From [Phialemoniopsis] sp. UDSM-2020 (taxonomy: Eukaryota > Ascomycota > Sordariomycetes > Thyridiales > Thyridiaceae), in NCBI GenBank assembly GCA_018873225.1, contig JAEILZ010000003.1, positions 3,100,001-3,164,000 on the forward strand: a DNA stretch of 64,000 nt. Reading direction: 5' to 3'. Within the stretch, counting starts at the first letter, position 1. Each line of letters opens with the position of its first letter. The position numbers were made by a program, and so were the translations under genes. Of the stretch, positions 1-10,978 are shown in pieces. The notes under the pieces were generated by a model. That model ran no database searches. It had not been told where the DNA came from and was given only the letters and a program-made list of their open reading frames with translations.

Positions 1-781
1 GTCGTACATCTCGTTAGGCTTGAGCCCCGTCTCCTGCCTGGACCTCGGCGGGTAGCCGCCCGGGCCAGAGCGGTTGCTCGTCCTGGCTTCGTACGATCCA
101 ACGTTCTCGTAGTGCTGTGCCAACTGACGTGCGTACTCCTCGTCGGCCTCAAGCTGTGACTGCGATGTGGAGCTGACGCCGAGGGGGTCCACGACTGGTC
201 GAGGGGGCTGCGGCGGCGGCAGCTCCTCGCGCTGCACTGCATCAGGATCGGTCATTTCTGATAGTCGAACGCTTAGCTGGAGTTCGCTGGTCTGACCACA
301 AGAGCGGGTATCACCTACCAAGAAGTGCGTTGAAAGCAGGTTCAACACGGCCGTTGCTTGCTCTGAGGACGGCCTTGATCACTGATTCCTCTACGCTTGG
401 GAAGGCCTCCTTTAGCGTGATCACATTCTTCTGTTGCTCGGACATCGGGCGTGGAGGCTTAGGCGGCGCTGCCTCTTCCGTCGTAGCGGGAGCGGTGGTG
501 GCAGAGCCCGTGGTTGCCGCTGGTTTCTGGGTAGACTCGTCGCCCAGAGTCGGGGTCTCTTGAACGTCGTCGTCGTCCATCTCTAGCGGTCTAGCGGTGG
601 TGGGGGATTCGGGCACGCTCTCTACAGTGGTGCTTTTGGTCTGTCCGGTGCGTGAAGATAGTGGTCAGTAGGTGGCGATGAGGCAGCTGTGGATGCAGAG
701 GCGCATGAAGTGCGCTTGTTTGAGGATCTGGGGGGCCTGAAGCTAGGCTAATGTACTTACATTTTCAGTTGGGGCCGACAT
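1..781 (-). CDS. CUE-domain ubiquitin-binding protein (Cue5-like), 3' end beyond window
   Basis: Visible exons on the minus strand are 781-761, 640-319 and 257 to the left edge, joined by introns 760-641 and 318-258 with GTAAGT/CAG and GTAGGT/CAG borders and matching phase. The first exon codes only seven residues starting MSAPTEN. A Thr/Ala/Pro-rich acidic stretch precedes a CUE domain at about residues 75-115, recognised by the PMSEQQKNVITLKEAFPSV region and a final leucine pair in NALL. The third exon continues EMTDPDA, the usual continuation in fungal Cue5-like proteins. CUE domains bind monoubiquitin; yeast Cue5 links ubiquitinated cargo to Atg8 in autophagy. The Atg8-interacting motif would lie outside the window, so the autophagy role is inferred. 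The promoter is shared with divergent VPS20. Confidence 0.8.
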
Positions 782-1305
782 GTTCGGTGACAGGTCTTGC
801 GCACAAGCCAGGGAAAGGGATTATCGCAATAGATATAATCGGGTGAGAAGATTCAAGCCATGCAGGCAGCACCAAGATGACGGTCGGGGATAATCTCGGT
901 TAGGGTATAGCTATGATCTATTGTGTATCCTTTCCCTGGAAGGTTGAGGGGATCTGGCTCCGTAAGTGGGTTACGACAGCTATGACGCCACAAGGGACCG
1001 CCAGCTTCAGCCACACAGAACCGTGGGCGCAAGACCCAAATGTGCTCCACTCGCCTATGCCTGTGCCCCGCGCCCACCCAGCAATGACGACGATCGGGTC
1101 GCTATGTCGCATGTCGCATGTCGCATGTGTCGCCCGCGCATTTCATTGATTGATTGACCAAACACTGGATTCTGACCAACACTTGCCAAGCAGGCTTCCC
1201 CAAATTCTTCTCCGGCCCAAAGCACCGGCCGCAGGCCTCGATCGACTACCAATTTGTCCTCTGGCTTGTTGTTGCCGAGCAGCACCCACTGGGCACATCG
1301 CAGCT
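782..1305. promoter_or_regulatory. Divergent intergenic region between CUE gene and VPS20
   Basis: This 524-bp stretch separates two divergent start codons and must hold both promoters. No credible coding exon is seen; the short ORFs here lack family signals. It contains a short tandem heptamer array, listed separately. Confidence 0.6.
1104..1128. repeat. Tandem heptamer ATGTCGC, about 3.6 copies
   Basis: Three perfect copies of ATGTCGC follow each other and a partial fourth copy (ATGT) ends the array. It lies about 180 bp upstream of the VPS20 start codon. No function is known to me. Confidence 0.85.
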
Positions 1306-2091
1306 ATGGGAAATAACTCGAGCCGGGTCACGGCTCAGGACAAGTCAGTCATTCCACGGCAACAGAGTTTCATATTGTGCAGGAAACTCCAGGACTGACA
1401 TCGCCGTTCGCGCTCGCAGGGCAATCCTCGACCTCAAGATCCAACGCGACAAGCTTCATCAATATCAAAAGCGCATCACGGTATTGACGAACAAGGAGAC
1501 TGAGATCGCCAAGCAGATGCTGGCACAAGGAGACAAGAAGAGGGCCCTTCTCGCACTCCGTCGCAAGAAATACCAGGAGTCGCTATTGACCAAAACCGAT
1601 GCGCAACTAGAGCAGCTGGAGAAACTCACTTCAAACGTCGAGTTTGCCCTTATACAGAAGGATGTGGTGTTCGGTCTCCAACAGGGCACCAAGGTGCTCA
1701 AGGAGATACACCAGGAAATGGGCGGCATAGAGCACGTCGAGAAGCTCATGGGAGATACAGCGGATGCTATTGCATATCAGAAGGTAAGTTGGCCGAGCTG
1801 TTCAATCACAAAGACATGGATGCACTATGCAGACTGCACAGGACATTTGCTGATGCTGCCCTTTACACCAAACAGGAAGTCAGTGATATGCTCGGAAGCA
1901 GAATTACGGCAGACGACGAGGATGAGGTCGAGGCGGAGCTTGCGGCACTTGAAGCTGAGGCTGCTGGCTTGAAAAGGCCTGAAGACCTGCCCAACGTACC
2001 TAACACGAGCCTTCCGGACAAAATTCCAGAAAGAGAAGCACAGCAAGCCGAGGCCAAGCAGCCAGAGCGTCAAGCTATGCTTGCTTCTTGA
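1306..2091 (+). CDS. vps20: ESCRT-III subunit Vps20 (CHMP6 family)
   Basis: Exons 1306-1343, 1420-1783 and 1876-2091 encode 205 residues, close to the usual 200-220. The product begins MGNNSS, giving the N-terminal glycine that is myristoylated in Vps20/CHMP6. AQDKAILDLKIQRDKL and a long basic alpha-helical Snf7 core follow (residues about 10-140). The acidic C-terminal third (DDEDEVEAELAALEAE) is typical of ESCRT-III autoinhibitory and MIM regions. Vps20 links ESCRT-II to Snf7 polymerisation on endosomes during multivesicular body sorting. The start is chosen for the MGN motif: the upstream open frame has no family resemblance, and the join AA|G restores AQDKAI. Introns are 76 and 92 bp with standard borders. 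Confidence 0.93.
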
Positions 2092-4848
2092 CCTAACGAG
2101 CATTACTTTCCATTTTCATTTTGGCGTTGTCTCACAAGAGATTCGTTCCTGTCGGTGAACTCATGAAACATAGCATATCTGGATAGCAGGGCGCATTTGG
2201 ATAGACATTTTACTCGGCACTTGTTTGTGGTTGACGACGTGGTTAAGCTGAGCACCACCATAATAGCCATAGAACAACTTGAATGGACTGAATGAGTCCG
2301 GACCCAAATTGTGCGACGATGACATAAACCCAGAGCAATAAGCCGTGTAAGGCAATGCCAGCGACCCCCGGGATATGTCTTGGGATTAAATACCTTTGAA
2401 GCTAAGAGACCCGGACACTTGCAGCAGTTTATGTTTTGTTGTCAATGTCTTCAAGTCAACCGACAGAACGGAGTACCTAGTCTTCCGCATGTACCCGCAA
2501 CATGGCACGTGCCATTCTCGTAAAAGACCAGCTGCCACTACCATTGGATCAAGTAGGTTGGTTCACCTGGATGTGACGAAACCAACGGATGATGTTCTTC
2601 ACGATCCACAGCGAATGTGGTCCAGTTCCGGGAGTGGCATTCCTGGCGGGCAGCTTTGACGCATGGCTTGCATAAGCCTCTCTTCTGTACCTAAGTATTT
2701 GTCTAGGTACTTGTACTTACTTGCTTGCCTCTGCTGGACACATGCGGAAAGCGAGCGGGGAATTAAGCATCGTGGTGTTTTCCCTTGGGGGCTTCAGCCT
2801 CGTCAGAGCTTGTCGTGAGAGCACATGGGGCAACCTGAAAGTCTAATTGGCCGGGGATGAGACAAGCACAAAGCAGCGACCAGGGATGGCGGCGCGCTAA
2901 GCAGAATCTAGCACTATCGATTTGGCCGGCATGGGGAATTTGCAGGGGCCGCCCGGGTGCGGGTACCTCTACGACCAAGGAATCTAGGCTTGTGATGAAG
3001 TACCTCCTTTCCCAGTCGACTCCCCTACCTTCCCTGCTCCATCGTACTGCAGCTCCCACGGTGCCCACGGTGGAGCCGCAGACGTCGAGAAGCGAACGGG
3101 CAACGAACGACTCAACCCATCAACGGCACATCTTTTCAGCATCGAGCACCATTCCCGCCCCGTGGATCCCCAATGAGGGTGTGTGCGTTCATGTCGGTCC
3201 GCTTCACCTTTTGTTCCGATCTTGGGTTGTTTGTTGGAGAGAAAAATTGAAGGGAAAACTAAGCCGGGCACACAATCCAAAGCCCTAGCAGCTTGAGTGA
3301 GCTTCGTCGACGATATCTCATCTGTAAGCTGCAAGACAGGGTTCATCGGCCAATCACCACCCTGCCCTATACAACCAACCATCAACTGCCATCTCCGGAA
3401 CCTGTGTGTTGCTCTCATCCGCGCACCTGACCTTCGAAAGTGGACAACACAGGACTGCATCTCTGGGGGGTTTTCTTCTTTCCTGAACGTCACTGCTCAG
3501 TTCACCTAGTGCCTTTCCGCTCTAGACATCAGGGATAGTTTGCTGCTCCTCGATCTCCAATCCTCAGCAGCGTGAGCTACGCTACAGCCTTCATACATAT
3601 AATCAGCTTGAGCCTGTGGTTAAAGCTGCGTTTCTACGAAGGTTGCAGGCCCAAGTTTCCAATCCCCCATTGGGTACCGACTGTTCCGCGAATCTCATCC
3701 CAATACCCTAAGTCAAGAGGACAAGTACCTAGTCAAGGTGTCTAACTTGTCCCTACTATCTGTGTACAGAGGGGTAGACGAATTGAGGTAGCCTCCAACT
3801 ACCTTGTCTCTTAACCAGAACCCTGTCTGACTTTCGTCATTGCTCCGGCAGGTCGACACGGCCCTTCTTCAACCGCTGACTTTGAAGATCCCAGTGCTGC
3901 AAGAGTCAGACTAGCCGCTTTGGACCGAGTTGAAGACAAGTGACACTCGCTGTCAACATCATTCCCGGCGGCAGGCCAGGTTCTTCCCTAACCCAGTGGG
4001 ACTGATCGGCCACCACTACACAGGACCCGTGGCTGACACGCAAGAGAGGCCCCGGCTTTCATTGGCTCCATTCTTGTGACCTTCCGAGGCACCCTTTAAC
4101 CTCTTCCACTACCGAAGACACCCATTTTTGGGTTACCCTGCTCACTGGGTCTTCGTGCAGTGCCCTGACGCCTTGTGCCACCTGCAACCCTTGACCTCGT
4201 CCAAGTGGTGCAGCTACCACAATTGCCCACTTTCACACCTCGACTTGGGGCTGCCTATATGCGATCCTGTCACTCGAAGTCACTCGCAGCTTGACCCCCA
4301 CTCACGCTGCCTTTACGTACAAGCCCTTCCGCATCGGGCTTCTTCAGAGGTATGTATGTCGTGTATGCTGCTGCTGTTCTGTTACGTTTTCCCCAGTTGT
4401 ATTCTTAGCCCTCGCCCTAAGACTCGGAGGCCCAACCGAGGGATATCCACTGTGTCGAATTCTCTTGAATAGAACCTCGTCCGGCGTGGGTTGAGCTCGT
4501 CTTCGTCGTTTCTCTGATGACGACCGTGCCAGTCTCTGGGCTGTCCTCGCTGCGTCCTTGCTTTTTTTGTCACTCCGCATACCCCACGCATTGCTTGAAG
4601 CTCACTCCCCGACGCCGCAGTTCTCTCTACTGCGAATCGCTCGCTTAGCGACCCGGAACACCATCGACTATCATTGCCATTTGATACGTTGCTGTGACTC
4701 CTCACACCGCCGGAAAACCCGCCAGCTTTGCATACGACCCAGTCTCAGGTTGTGGCAGTAATTCAATCCCCATCCCAACTGAGTCTGTAACCTCTTTTTT
4801 GTGGCGGAAGTCCCTGGTCCCTGAGGACAGTGACTTCCACCCCGCACC
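2092..4848. other. Gene-free stretch: VPS20 3' region and long nuc-2 upstream/leader region
   Basis: About 2.7 kb without a recognisable gene. ORFs of 143 codons (plus, from 2857) and 169 codons (minus, to 2984) overlap each other and show no domain or coding-like composition. The last 700 bp are pyrimidine-rich on the plus strand, as in fungal 5' leaders, so much of it may be transcribed upstream of nuc-2. Copies of TACCTA/TAGGTA and ACGGAGT, also seen elsewhere between genes, occur near 2470 and 2690-2715. Confidence 0.55.
2502..2515. promoter_or_regulatory. Perfect 14-bp palindrome with CACGTG core
   Basis: ATGGCACGTGCCAT equals its own reverse complement. CACGTG is the core bound by bHLH factors such as Pho4 and Neurospora NUC-1. 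It lies about 2.3 kb upstream of the nuc-2/PHO81-type start codon and 410 bp beyond VPS20. Binding is inference only. Confidence 0.35.
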
Positions 4849-7800
4849 ATGTGAGTCCCCCTGTATACCTCGATCAGTAACCCTCCCGATGACCTTGTTC
4901 AGAAACTGGCACTGACACTGGTACTCTCCACAGGAAGTTTGGCAAGCAAATTCAGAAGCGTCAGCTCGAAGTTCCAGAGTATGCAGCTAGTTTCGTCAAC
5001 TACAAGGCTCTCAAAAAGGCATGTGTCCTCTTCCACCCCCACCCCTTCCTTCTTATGCCTGTCTCCAAGATGCACACAGCCCATGTTGCAACGACTCTCA
5101 TGACCCAAACAAATCTGCCCGTGGACTTGATAAAAAAAGACATATGCTGGCGGGCCCCTCGGGATCGCCAAGCAGCCACTCAGACCCCTGAACCCCCCAT
5201 GGCTAACACTGCTCCGAACAGCTCATCAAGAAGCTATCAGCGACTCCCACCCTGAGCGCGCAGAATGACGTCCATCATACGGCGGCACATATAGATTCCC
5301 AGGCCGCTCTCCAAGCCAACAAGGCCACCTTCTTCTTCCAACTGGTATGTCGCCTTCACCAGATCCAGATATCCCCCTTGGGGGCATACTGACCGAGGAA
5401 CAGGAAAGAGAATTAGAGAAAGTCAATGCATTCTATCTGCAAAAGGAAGCCGAGGTAGGTCACAGATGCGTCAAGATTAACTCGCTAAGGACCAGCGACT
5501 GACTGTTTTGTAGCTCCGGATTCGACTCAAGACCCTGCTCGACAAGAAAAAGGTCCTGCATTCGCGCGGCAATGGCATTTCCAGACGCTCAGCCAAGTTC
5601 ACCACCCTTCAGGAGGGCTTCCAACAGTTTGCAAATGATCTGAACAAACTTCAACAGTTTGTGGAGATAAACGGCACCGCTTTCTCCAAGATTCTCAAGA
5701 AGTGGGATAAAACGTCCAAATCCAAAACAAAAGAATTGTATCTTTCTCGGGCGGTTGAAGTCCAGCCTTTCTTCAACGCCACAGTCATCAGCGAATTTTC
5801 CGATCAGGCGACCACCAGTCTCCAAGAGCTAGGTGCTTGGGCAGATGGCGACAATGTCAGTTTTGGTACACGTCAAGATCACGTCGTAAGCAGCCAACAC
5901 CTACTGGGCACCGATGAAGGCGACGTCGACACTCTCCTTCTGGACACGGTGCTCACTGGGAATCTGGAGAACCTCCGTGATCTTCTCAGCCGCATGCGCC
6001 GCGCCGCCGAGCCAGCAGAGAACATGGATGTCTCACTCATAGATCGCGTGACGAGGACATTCCTGGCTTCGATCCATGATGGTCCCAAGGAAGCTTTGGT
6101 GGTGCTTCTGGAGACCGGCCTTGTGGATATACAGTCAGAGGATGACATCAACGAGAGGAATTGCCTCCATCAGTCCACAATCTATGGGAACTCGTTCGTT
6201 CTGAACGTGGGACTGGACAAGGGCGTTGCTGTCAACAGAACGGATGTGTACGGTCGCGTGCCCCTCCATTACGCGAGCATGCATGGCCGTCTCGACATGC
6301 TGGAATCTCTACTCTCAGGTAGGTTCTGTTTACCTTTTCCGATGCTTGTCAGCTAGGCGGGCCAAGCTAACCCCATCTCTATAGTCGATTCGAGCACCAT
6401 TGATCTCATTGATCACGACAACTTCACCCCCCTAATCCATGCAATCATCCATGGCCACCTCGACTGCGTCAAGAGACTTCTGGAGAAGTCCGCAAGACTT
6501 GACCCGGTATCAGATTCGGACCATGTACCCCTGAACCTTGCTTGTGAACACGGCTCGAGTGCTATTGTTGAGCTATTGTTGCAACATGGTGCAAAAATCC
6601 TGCCAGACGCCGAGGGACTGTATCCTCAGCATCTTGTTGCTCGTTCAGGCCAGACACCGCAACTCCTGTTACTGCTGAAGCAATTTGGAGCGGATCTGGA
6701 CCAGATAGACAAGCTGTATGGATGGACACCTCTGGTCCATGCGGCAAGCGAGGGCAATTTTCCTTGTCTGCAGGCTCTTCTCGAAGTCGGCGCCGATCCC
6801 AACATTAGAGACGAAAAGGATCTGCCTGCGATGTATTACGCGGCTTGGGAAGGCCACCTGGAGTGCATGAGACTCCTGACTCCATTCAGCAAAGGGTCTA
6901 CAGCAAGTCCCTCGCTCAGTGCCAACGCCCCGTCCTTATCCGCCACTGGCACAAGTAGTGCGCCTGGTCCGATGGCGCTCGATCCCGACGCGATTCCCGT
7001 CCTCGAGCTCCCACCACCAATCATCCCTCTGCGCAGGTATGGACACAACTTCTTGGACACCAAGACTGTTGTGCAGATCAACTTTGAGGAGATTGATGGC
7101 GAGCAGCCACTCATCTTCTTTCAGGACGGCAAATACCCTGCTGCCAGATTGACGATTTCCTCCAAGGTTTCAGACCTGATCCCCAAGAACATCATCCTCC
7201 CCTTCCAGGAAGACACTCGGCTCGTGTCCTTCCAGATCGACAGCCTCGACTCATTCACTCTTGACTTCGACGTCTTCCCAACGTACGGAGCCAAGATCAT
7301 TGCGAAAACGGTGGCACTACCCAATACATTCCGGGCTCTGCTCAGCAGTTCTGGCAAATGCTGTCTACCTCTCTTTGATCCCCGCCTTCGTGCGATCGGC
7401 CAGATCAGCTTCAATACTCAGGTGATTAAGCCGTTCCAAGGAAAGCCGTTGGAGATCACAGATTTCGAGACGTACTGGAAGGCGACAAGTCAGTTTGATG
7501 GTAGCCCCAGCACATTTGTGTCTGGCTCCAGTCTCTCTGGCGACTTTGTGCGCATCTATGTACAGCACACCAGTGATGGTATCCCCGTACTCTGGCCAAC
7601 GTGGACAGTCAGCTGTGGCGGCATAGACATGCCTGTCTCCCGCCTGTCCTTTGGCCAGTTCAATACAGTCACCGGATCTAGACGCAATGCCGCCGACTTG
7701 GCCTCTCTGTCCACTCAGCCACTGGACGCTATTACTGATGTGCACCGAATCCTTGCCACCTCTGGCATCACGCTCCAGGACGCACTATCCCTACTTCCTG

Positions 7801-8427
7801 CGGGCATGCACGTCAACATCCAGATCCTTTACCCTGCCGCAGACGAGGAGCGGGTACTGGGACTCGGGCCCGGAGCGGATTTGAATGCCTTCGTCGACGC
7901 CATTCTGACCATCGTGTTCGACCATGCTCGCTCACAGCGCGCCCACTCACCCCACGCTGTAAGGTCGATCGTCTTCAGCTCGTACAATCCCAGCCTTTGC
8001 ACTGCAATCAATTGGAAACAGCCGAATTTCCCCGTCTTCCTCTGCAACGACCTAGGAAGACAAGACCTCACCACCGCAACGGATTCAGTCCAGAGCAGTG
8101 GACGCAGGACCTCGTCTATCAAGGAGGTTGTCAGGACAGCGGAGAGCAACAACTTCATGGGTCTGATCTGTTGCTCTCGATTACTGGTAGGTTTCGGTCT
8201 CAAGCTCTTTGAATCAAGTCAAGTACTAATGTTATCCTCAGGATATGGTCCCTGCCCTTGTTGATGCCATCAAGTCGCACGGTCTCGCCCTCGTTGTGGA
8301 TAAGTCTGCGGACAGACAGCCGGACTTTGACCCCATGGCCGACCCATTCCCCCGCATGCCCAAGGGTGTAGATGGACTACTGAAGAGCAATGGCGTTTTG
8401 AAATTCAACCAATCGATAGACATGTAG
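4849..8427 (+). CDS. nuc-2: SPX-ankyrin-GDPD phosphate regulator (NUC-2/PHO81 type)
   Basis: Seven coding exons: 4849-4850, 4934-5018, 5222-5344, 5404-5454, 5514-6318, 6385-8186, 8242-8427, giving 1017 residues (Neurospora NUC-2 and yeast Pho81 are of similar size). The N-terminus MKFGKQIQKRQLEVPEY opens an SPX domain (about 1-200) with the lysine cluster KILKKWDK near residue 146, which binds inositol polyphosphates in this family. Ankyrin repeats span about 225-520 (for example GRVPLHYASMHG and GWTPLVHAASEG). A glycerophosphodiesterase-like domain (about 740-1005, YVQHTSDGIPVLWP) lacks a clear HRG catalytic motif and may be inactive. The family inhibits the Pho85-Pho80 cyclin-kinase when phosphate is low, releasing the bHLH activator. 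The start codon is split AT|G by the first intron, and intron 2 (5019-5221) has a GC donor. Confidence 0.93.
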
Positions 8428-8899
8428 AATGCACTGCGAGTAGTTTTAATGGTTTTCTCAGGAGGTTGGAAGCGCTATAGAAACCACTGTTACGGGGGTA
8501 TTGGGTTGGTCGGGCATGGCGAGGCATGAGAGGGGGACCGATAATGCATATTTTCCTCGAGATACAATTTGAATCCCTCAGCACACTTTGAGCTCTCCGG
8601 GGCTGCACAGCACATAAAGTATTTACGGGTTTGACAATGATACCCCAATCCCAGGAAATAAAAGTACATCATTCGAATCTGCATAGTGCGATCAATAGGT
8701 GATTCCAAGTCTGTACTTATCACGAATGGCGATTAGACTATGAAGTGCGAAAACATACAATCAGGGGTATATCAATTATCAACTCATAGACATCATAACC
8801 ATACATGAAGACCATATCATGAGAAAATCAGGCCCCAAAACATAAAGTGACTTATGTCTCACGCATACATACATACACACCACATTCCACGAGCGCACA
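8428..8899. other. Convergent 3' regions, no gene seen
   Basis: This lies between the stop codons of nuc-2 (plus) and the four-TM protein gene (minus). An AATAAA at 8657-8662 on the plus strand could serve nuc-2 polyadenylation. Nothing else is recognised. Confidence 0.5.
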
Positions 8900-9662
8900 T
8901 CACGCACCCTTGTACTCGTACCGGAGCGCCGCCAGCTCCCGCTCTGGATCGACGCTCGCCATGACCATCTTGGCGACGAGCACGACGACGTACACGACTC
9001 CCGGCAGCAGGCCCAGCCCGGCCGGCCCCAGCGCACCGCCCGCGTCCGCCGCCAGCCGCGACCGCGCAAGGAGGCCGAGCAGCGCGAGGACGGCGCACAG
9101 GCCCAGGTTCATGTAAGGCAGCCACGTGTCGAGGGGCCCGCGGCCCGGCTCCGGCGCCACCGAGAAGCTGGACCGCCGGCGCCGGCGCTGCTGGTGTTCT
9201 TGTTGTTGGCGGAGGACAATCTGGGCGGCCTCGCCGCCGCCGCTGGTGGCGAGCGCGTCGAGGAAGGGGATGCCGGTCGAGGGGGCCGGCAGGGTGTGGA
9301 GGAGGTAAGCGGTCGAGGCGAGGGAGGTGAGGGCCAGCATGGTCAGCAGCAGGAGGGAGTGGGTCGCGCGGCTGGCGAGGGCCACGAGGTAAGGGAGGGA
9401 GGCGAGGGCCGGGAGGGCGAGGAGGAGGAGGCGGAAGGAGGCGTTGTGGGACTCGTTTTGGGCGGAGAGGGTGGTGATGAGGTTCTCTTGTTCTGGTGAG
9501 GGTTAGTATCTATCGGGATGTGCAAGGGGGTGCTATGCTGATATCGTAGAAGGTTCGCTTACCTTCTTCGTCCATGGCTTCGGGTGAGTTGGTCGACGAC
9601 GAGTCGTCTGGGTAGCGGAAGGCCTTGCGCAGGCGCGCTGTGGTGCCTTTGATGTCTGCCAT
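8900..9662 (-). CDS. Four-TM membrane protein of unknown function
   Basis: Two exons, 9662-9563 and 9492-8900, encode 230 residues; the intron 9562-9493 has GTAAGC/CAG borders and phase 1. The product starts MADIKGTTARLRKAFRYPDD and has an acidic segment near 30-37. It then has two closely spaced hydrophobic segments (about 55-73 and 78-98), a Gln/Arg-rich loop (QQQEHQQRRRRRSS), and two further hydrophobic segments (about 157-176 and 194-214). No signal peptide is evident. The long open second exon, strong G+C bias at third positions and clean splice sites support a real gene. I do not recognise the family, so no function is proposed. It shares a 405-bp promoter with divergent COA1. Confidence 0.75.
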
Positions 9663-10067
9663 CGTGCGGCACCACTATCCGGTGTGAGTGAGGCTTCTTG
9701 TTCAGGCTGGTGCGTTTGAATCTCCCTGAATTTGATCCGAATAAATCAACAGAGTCACGGTGTGTGTAAGTAAAGTAGACAACAGAGCTTCATGTGAAGG
9801 ACAGGCATATATTAAGCTTTAGCCTTATGACGTTACAGTAGCTTGCCTTTAGGCAGGCGTGACCCCTGTCGTAGCGCTGATCAGCTGGAAGGACCCTTGC
9901 GACGGGCGTCTGCCGGTCCGGCATACTTTTTTATCAGGCCCCGCTTAGTTACTCAAATTGATTCGATAGCCAAATGCCCGTGAGAGGTCGGCGCATGGGC
10001 TGATCCACGACATACCCTCGAATAGCTTCATCTTGCGACCAGGACTGGAGCACCAAACAGACACAGA
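9663..10067. promoter_or_regulatory. Divergent promoter region (membrane protein / COA1)
   Basis: A 405-bp spacer separates divergent start codons. It is less G+C-rich than the flanking exons. No specific site is recognised. Confidence 0.5.
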
Positions 10068-10779
10068 ATGCTGCTCCCTAGGTCACTCGGACGGAGGGCT
10101 GCCTCTTCCCTTAGGGCCCAGGCAGTCAGAAGGAACATCAATGCCTCGCAGAGGAGGACACTCGTCGCTCCGCCTCAGCCCGGCAGCGGCCCGTTGATGG
10201 AGAGGAGAGCAGACCGAGAGCTTCCCGGTAAGTAGTTGTCTGCTCTCTCTACCCTTTGCGCAGTGCAACTTCCCTAATCACATACATCCCATGCACACAG
10301 ACATCAACGCCAACTGCTTCCACTGGTCGCGCACCCTGCCCGTCTTCGCCGTCCTCATCGGCCTCAGCAGCCTCGCCATCTTCAACTACCAAAAGTCGTC
10401 GAGCCCCGTCGTCTCCGGCACGCTGTACGCCCTGCGCACCTCGCCCAAGGCCCGCGAGCTCCTCGGCGACGAGATCTACTTCAAGCAGGCCATCCCCTGG
10501 ATCAGCGGCGAGATGAACCAGCTGCACGGCCGCATCGACATTACCTTTGCCGTGAAGGGGACGAAATCCACGGGCATCATGCACTTCACCAGCTTCAGGC
10601 CGACGTCCAAGGGCGTCTTCGAGACGACCGAGTGGAGCCTCGAGTCCGAGGATGGCCGCAAGATCGACCTGCTTGACGGCACGGACCCGTTCAGGGCGAT
10701 GCTGAACGATGGGCTAGACGACTTTGACGACGACGCACCGACGACGAGGGGTTTCAGACAGATGAACAAGACGTCGTAG
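10068..10779 (+). CDS. coa1: Cytochrome c oxidase assembly factor Coa1
   Basis: Exons 10068-10227 and 10301-10779 (73-bp intron, GTAAGT/CAG) encode 212 residues. The N-terminus is Arg/Ser-rich and acid-poor (LPRSLGRRAASSLRAQAVRR), as expected for a mitochondrial presequence. It ends in the short RELP-DIN join, followed by one transmembrane segment at about 65-82 (TLPVFAVLIGLSSLAIF). The C-terminal part matches the Coa1 family (DUF1783): ARELLGDEIYFKQAIPWISG, then GRIDITFAVKGTKSTGIMHF. Coa1 is an inner-membrane protein that acts with Shy1 and Mss51 during Cox1 maturation. It is convergent with the mitochondrial ribosomal protein gene 200 bp downstream. Confidence 0.9.
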
Positions 10780-10978
10780 AGATAAAGGGATCTCAAGGGG
10801 TTAGTTGTGAGGGAATACAGTGGACATTGAAAGGCCACAGCAATGGTGCATGGAGTTGATGTTGTTTGCCAATTTTTGAAAAGGGGGACAATCTGCGCGC
10901 TCCCCTCTATTTTGTAAACCCAACAAAGGCCGTCGTCATACACGGTAATTGTACACTATTTATGATATAACATGTATA

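Noticed and set aside
2857..3493. Overlapping 143- and 169-codon ORFs upstream of nuc-2
   Set aside because: They lie on opposite strands over each other, with no domain and no coding-type codon bias.
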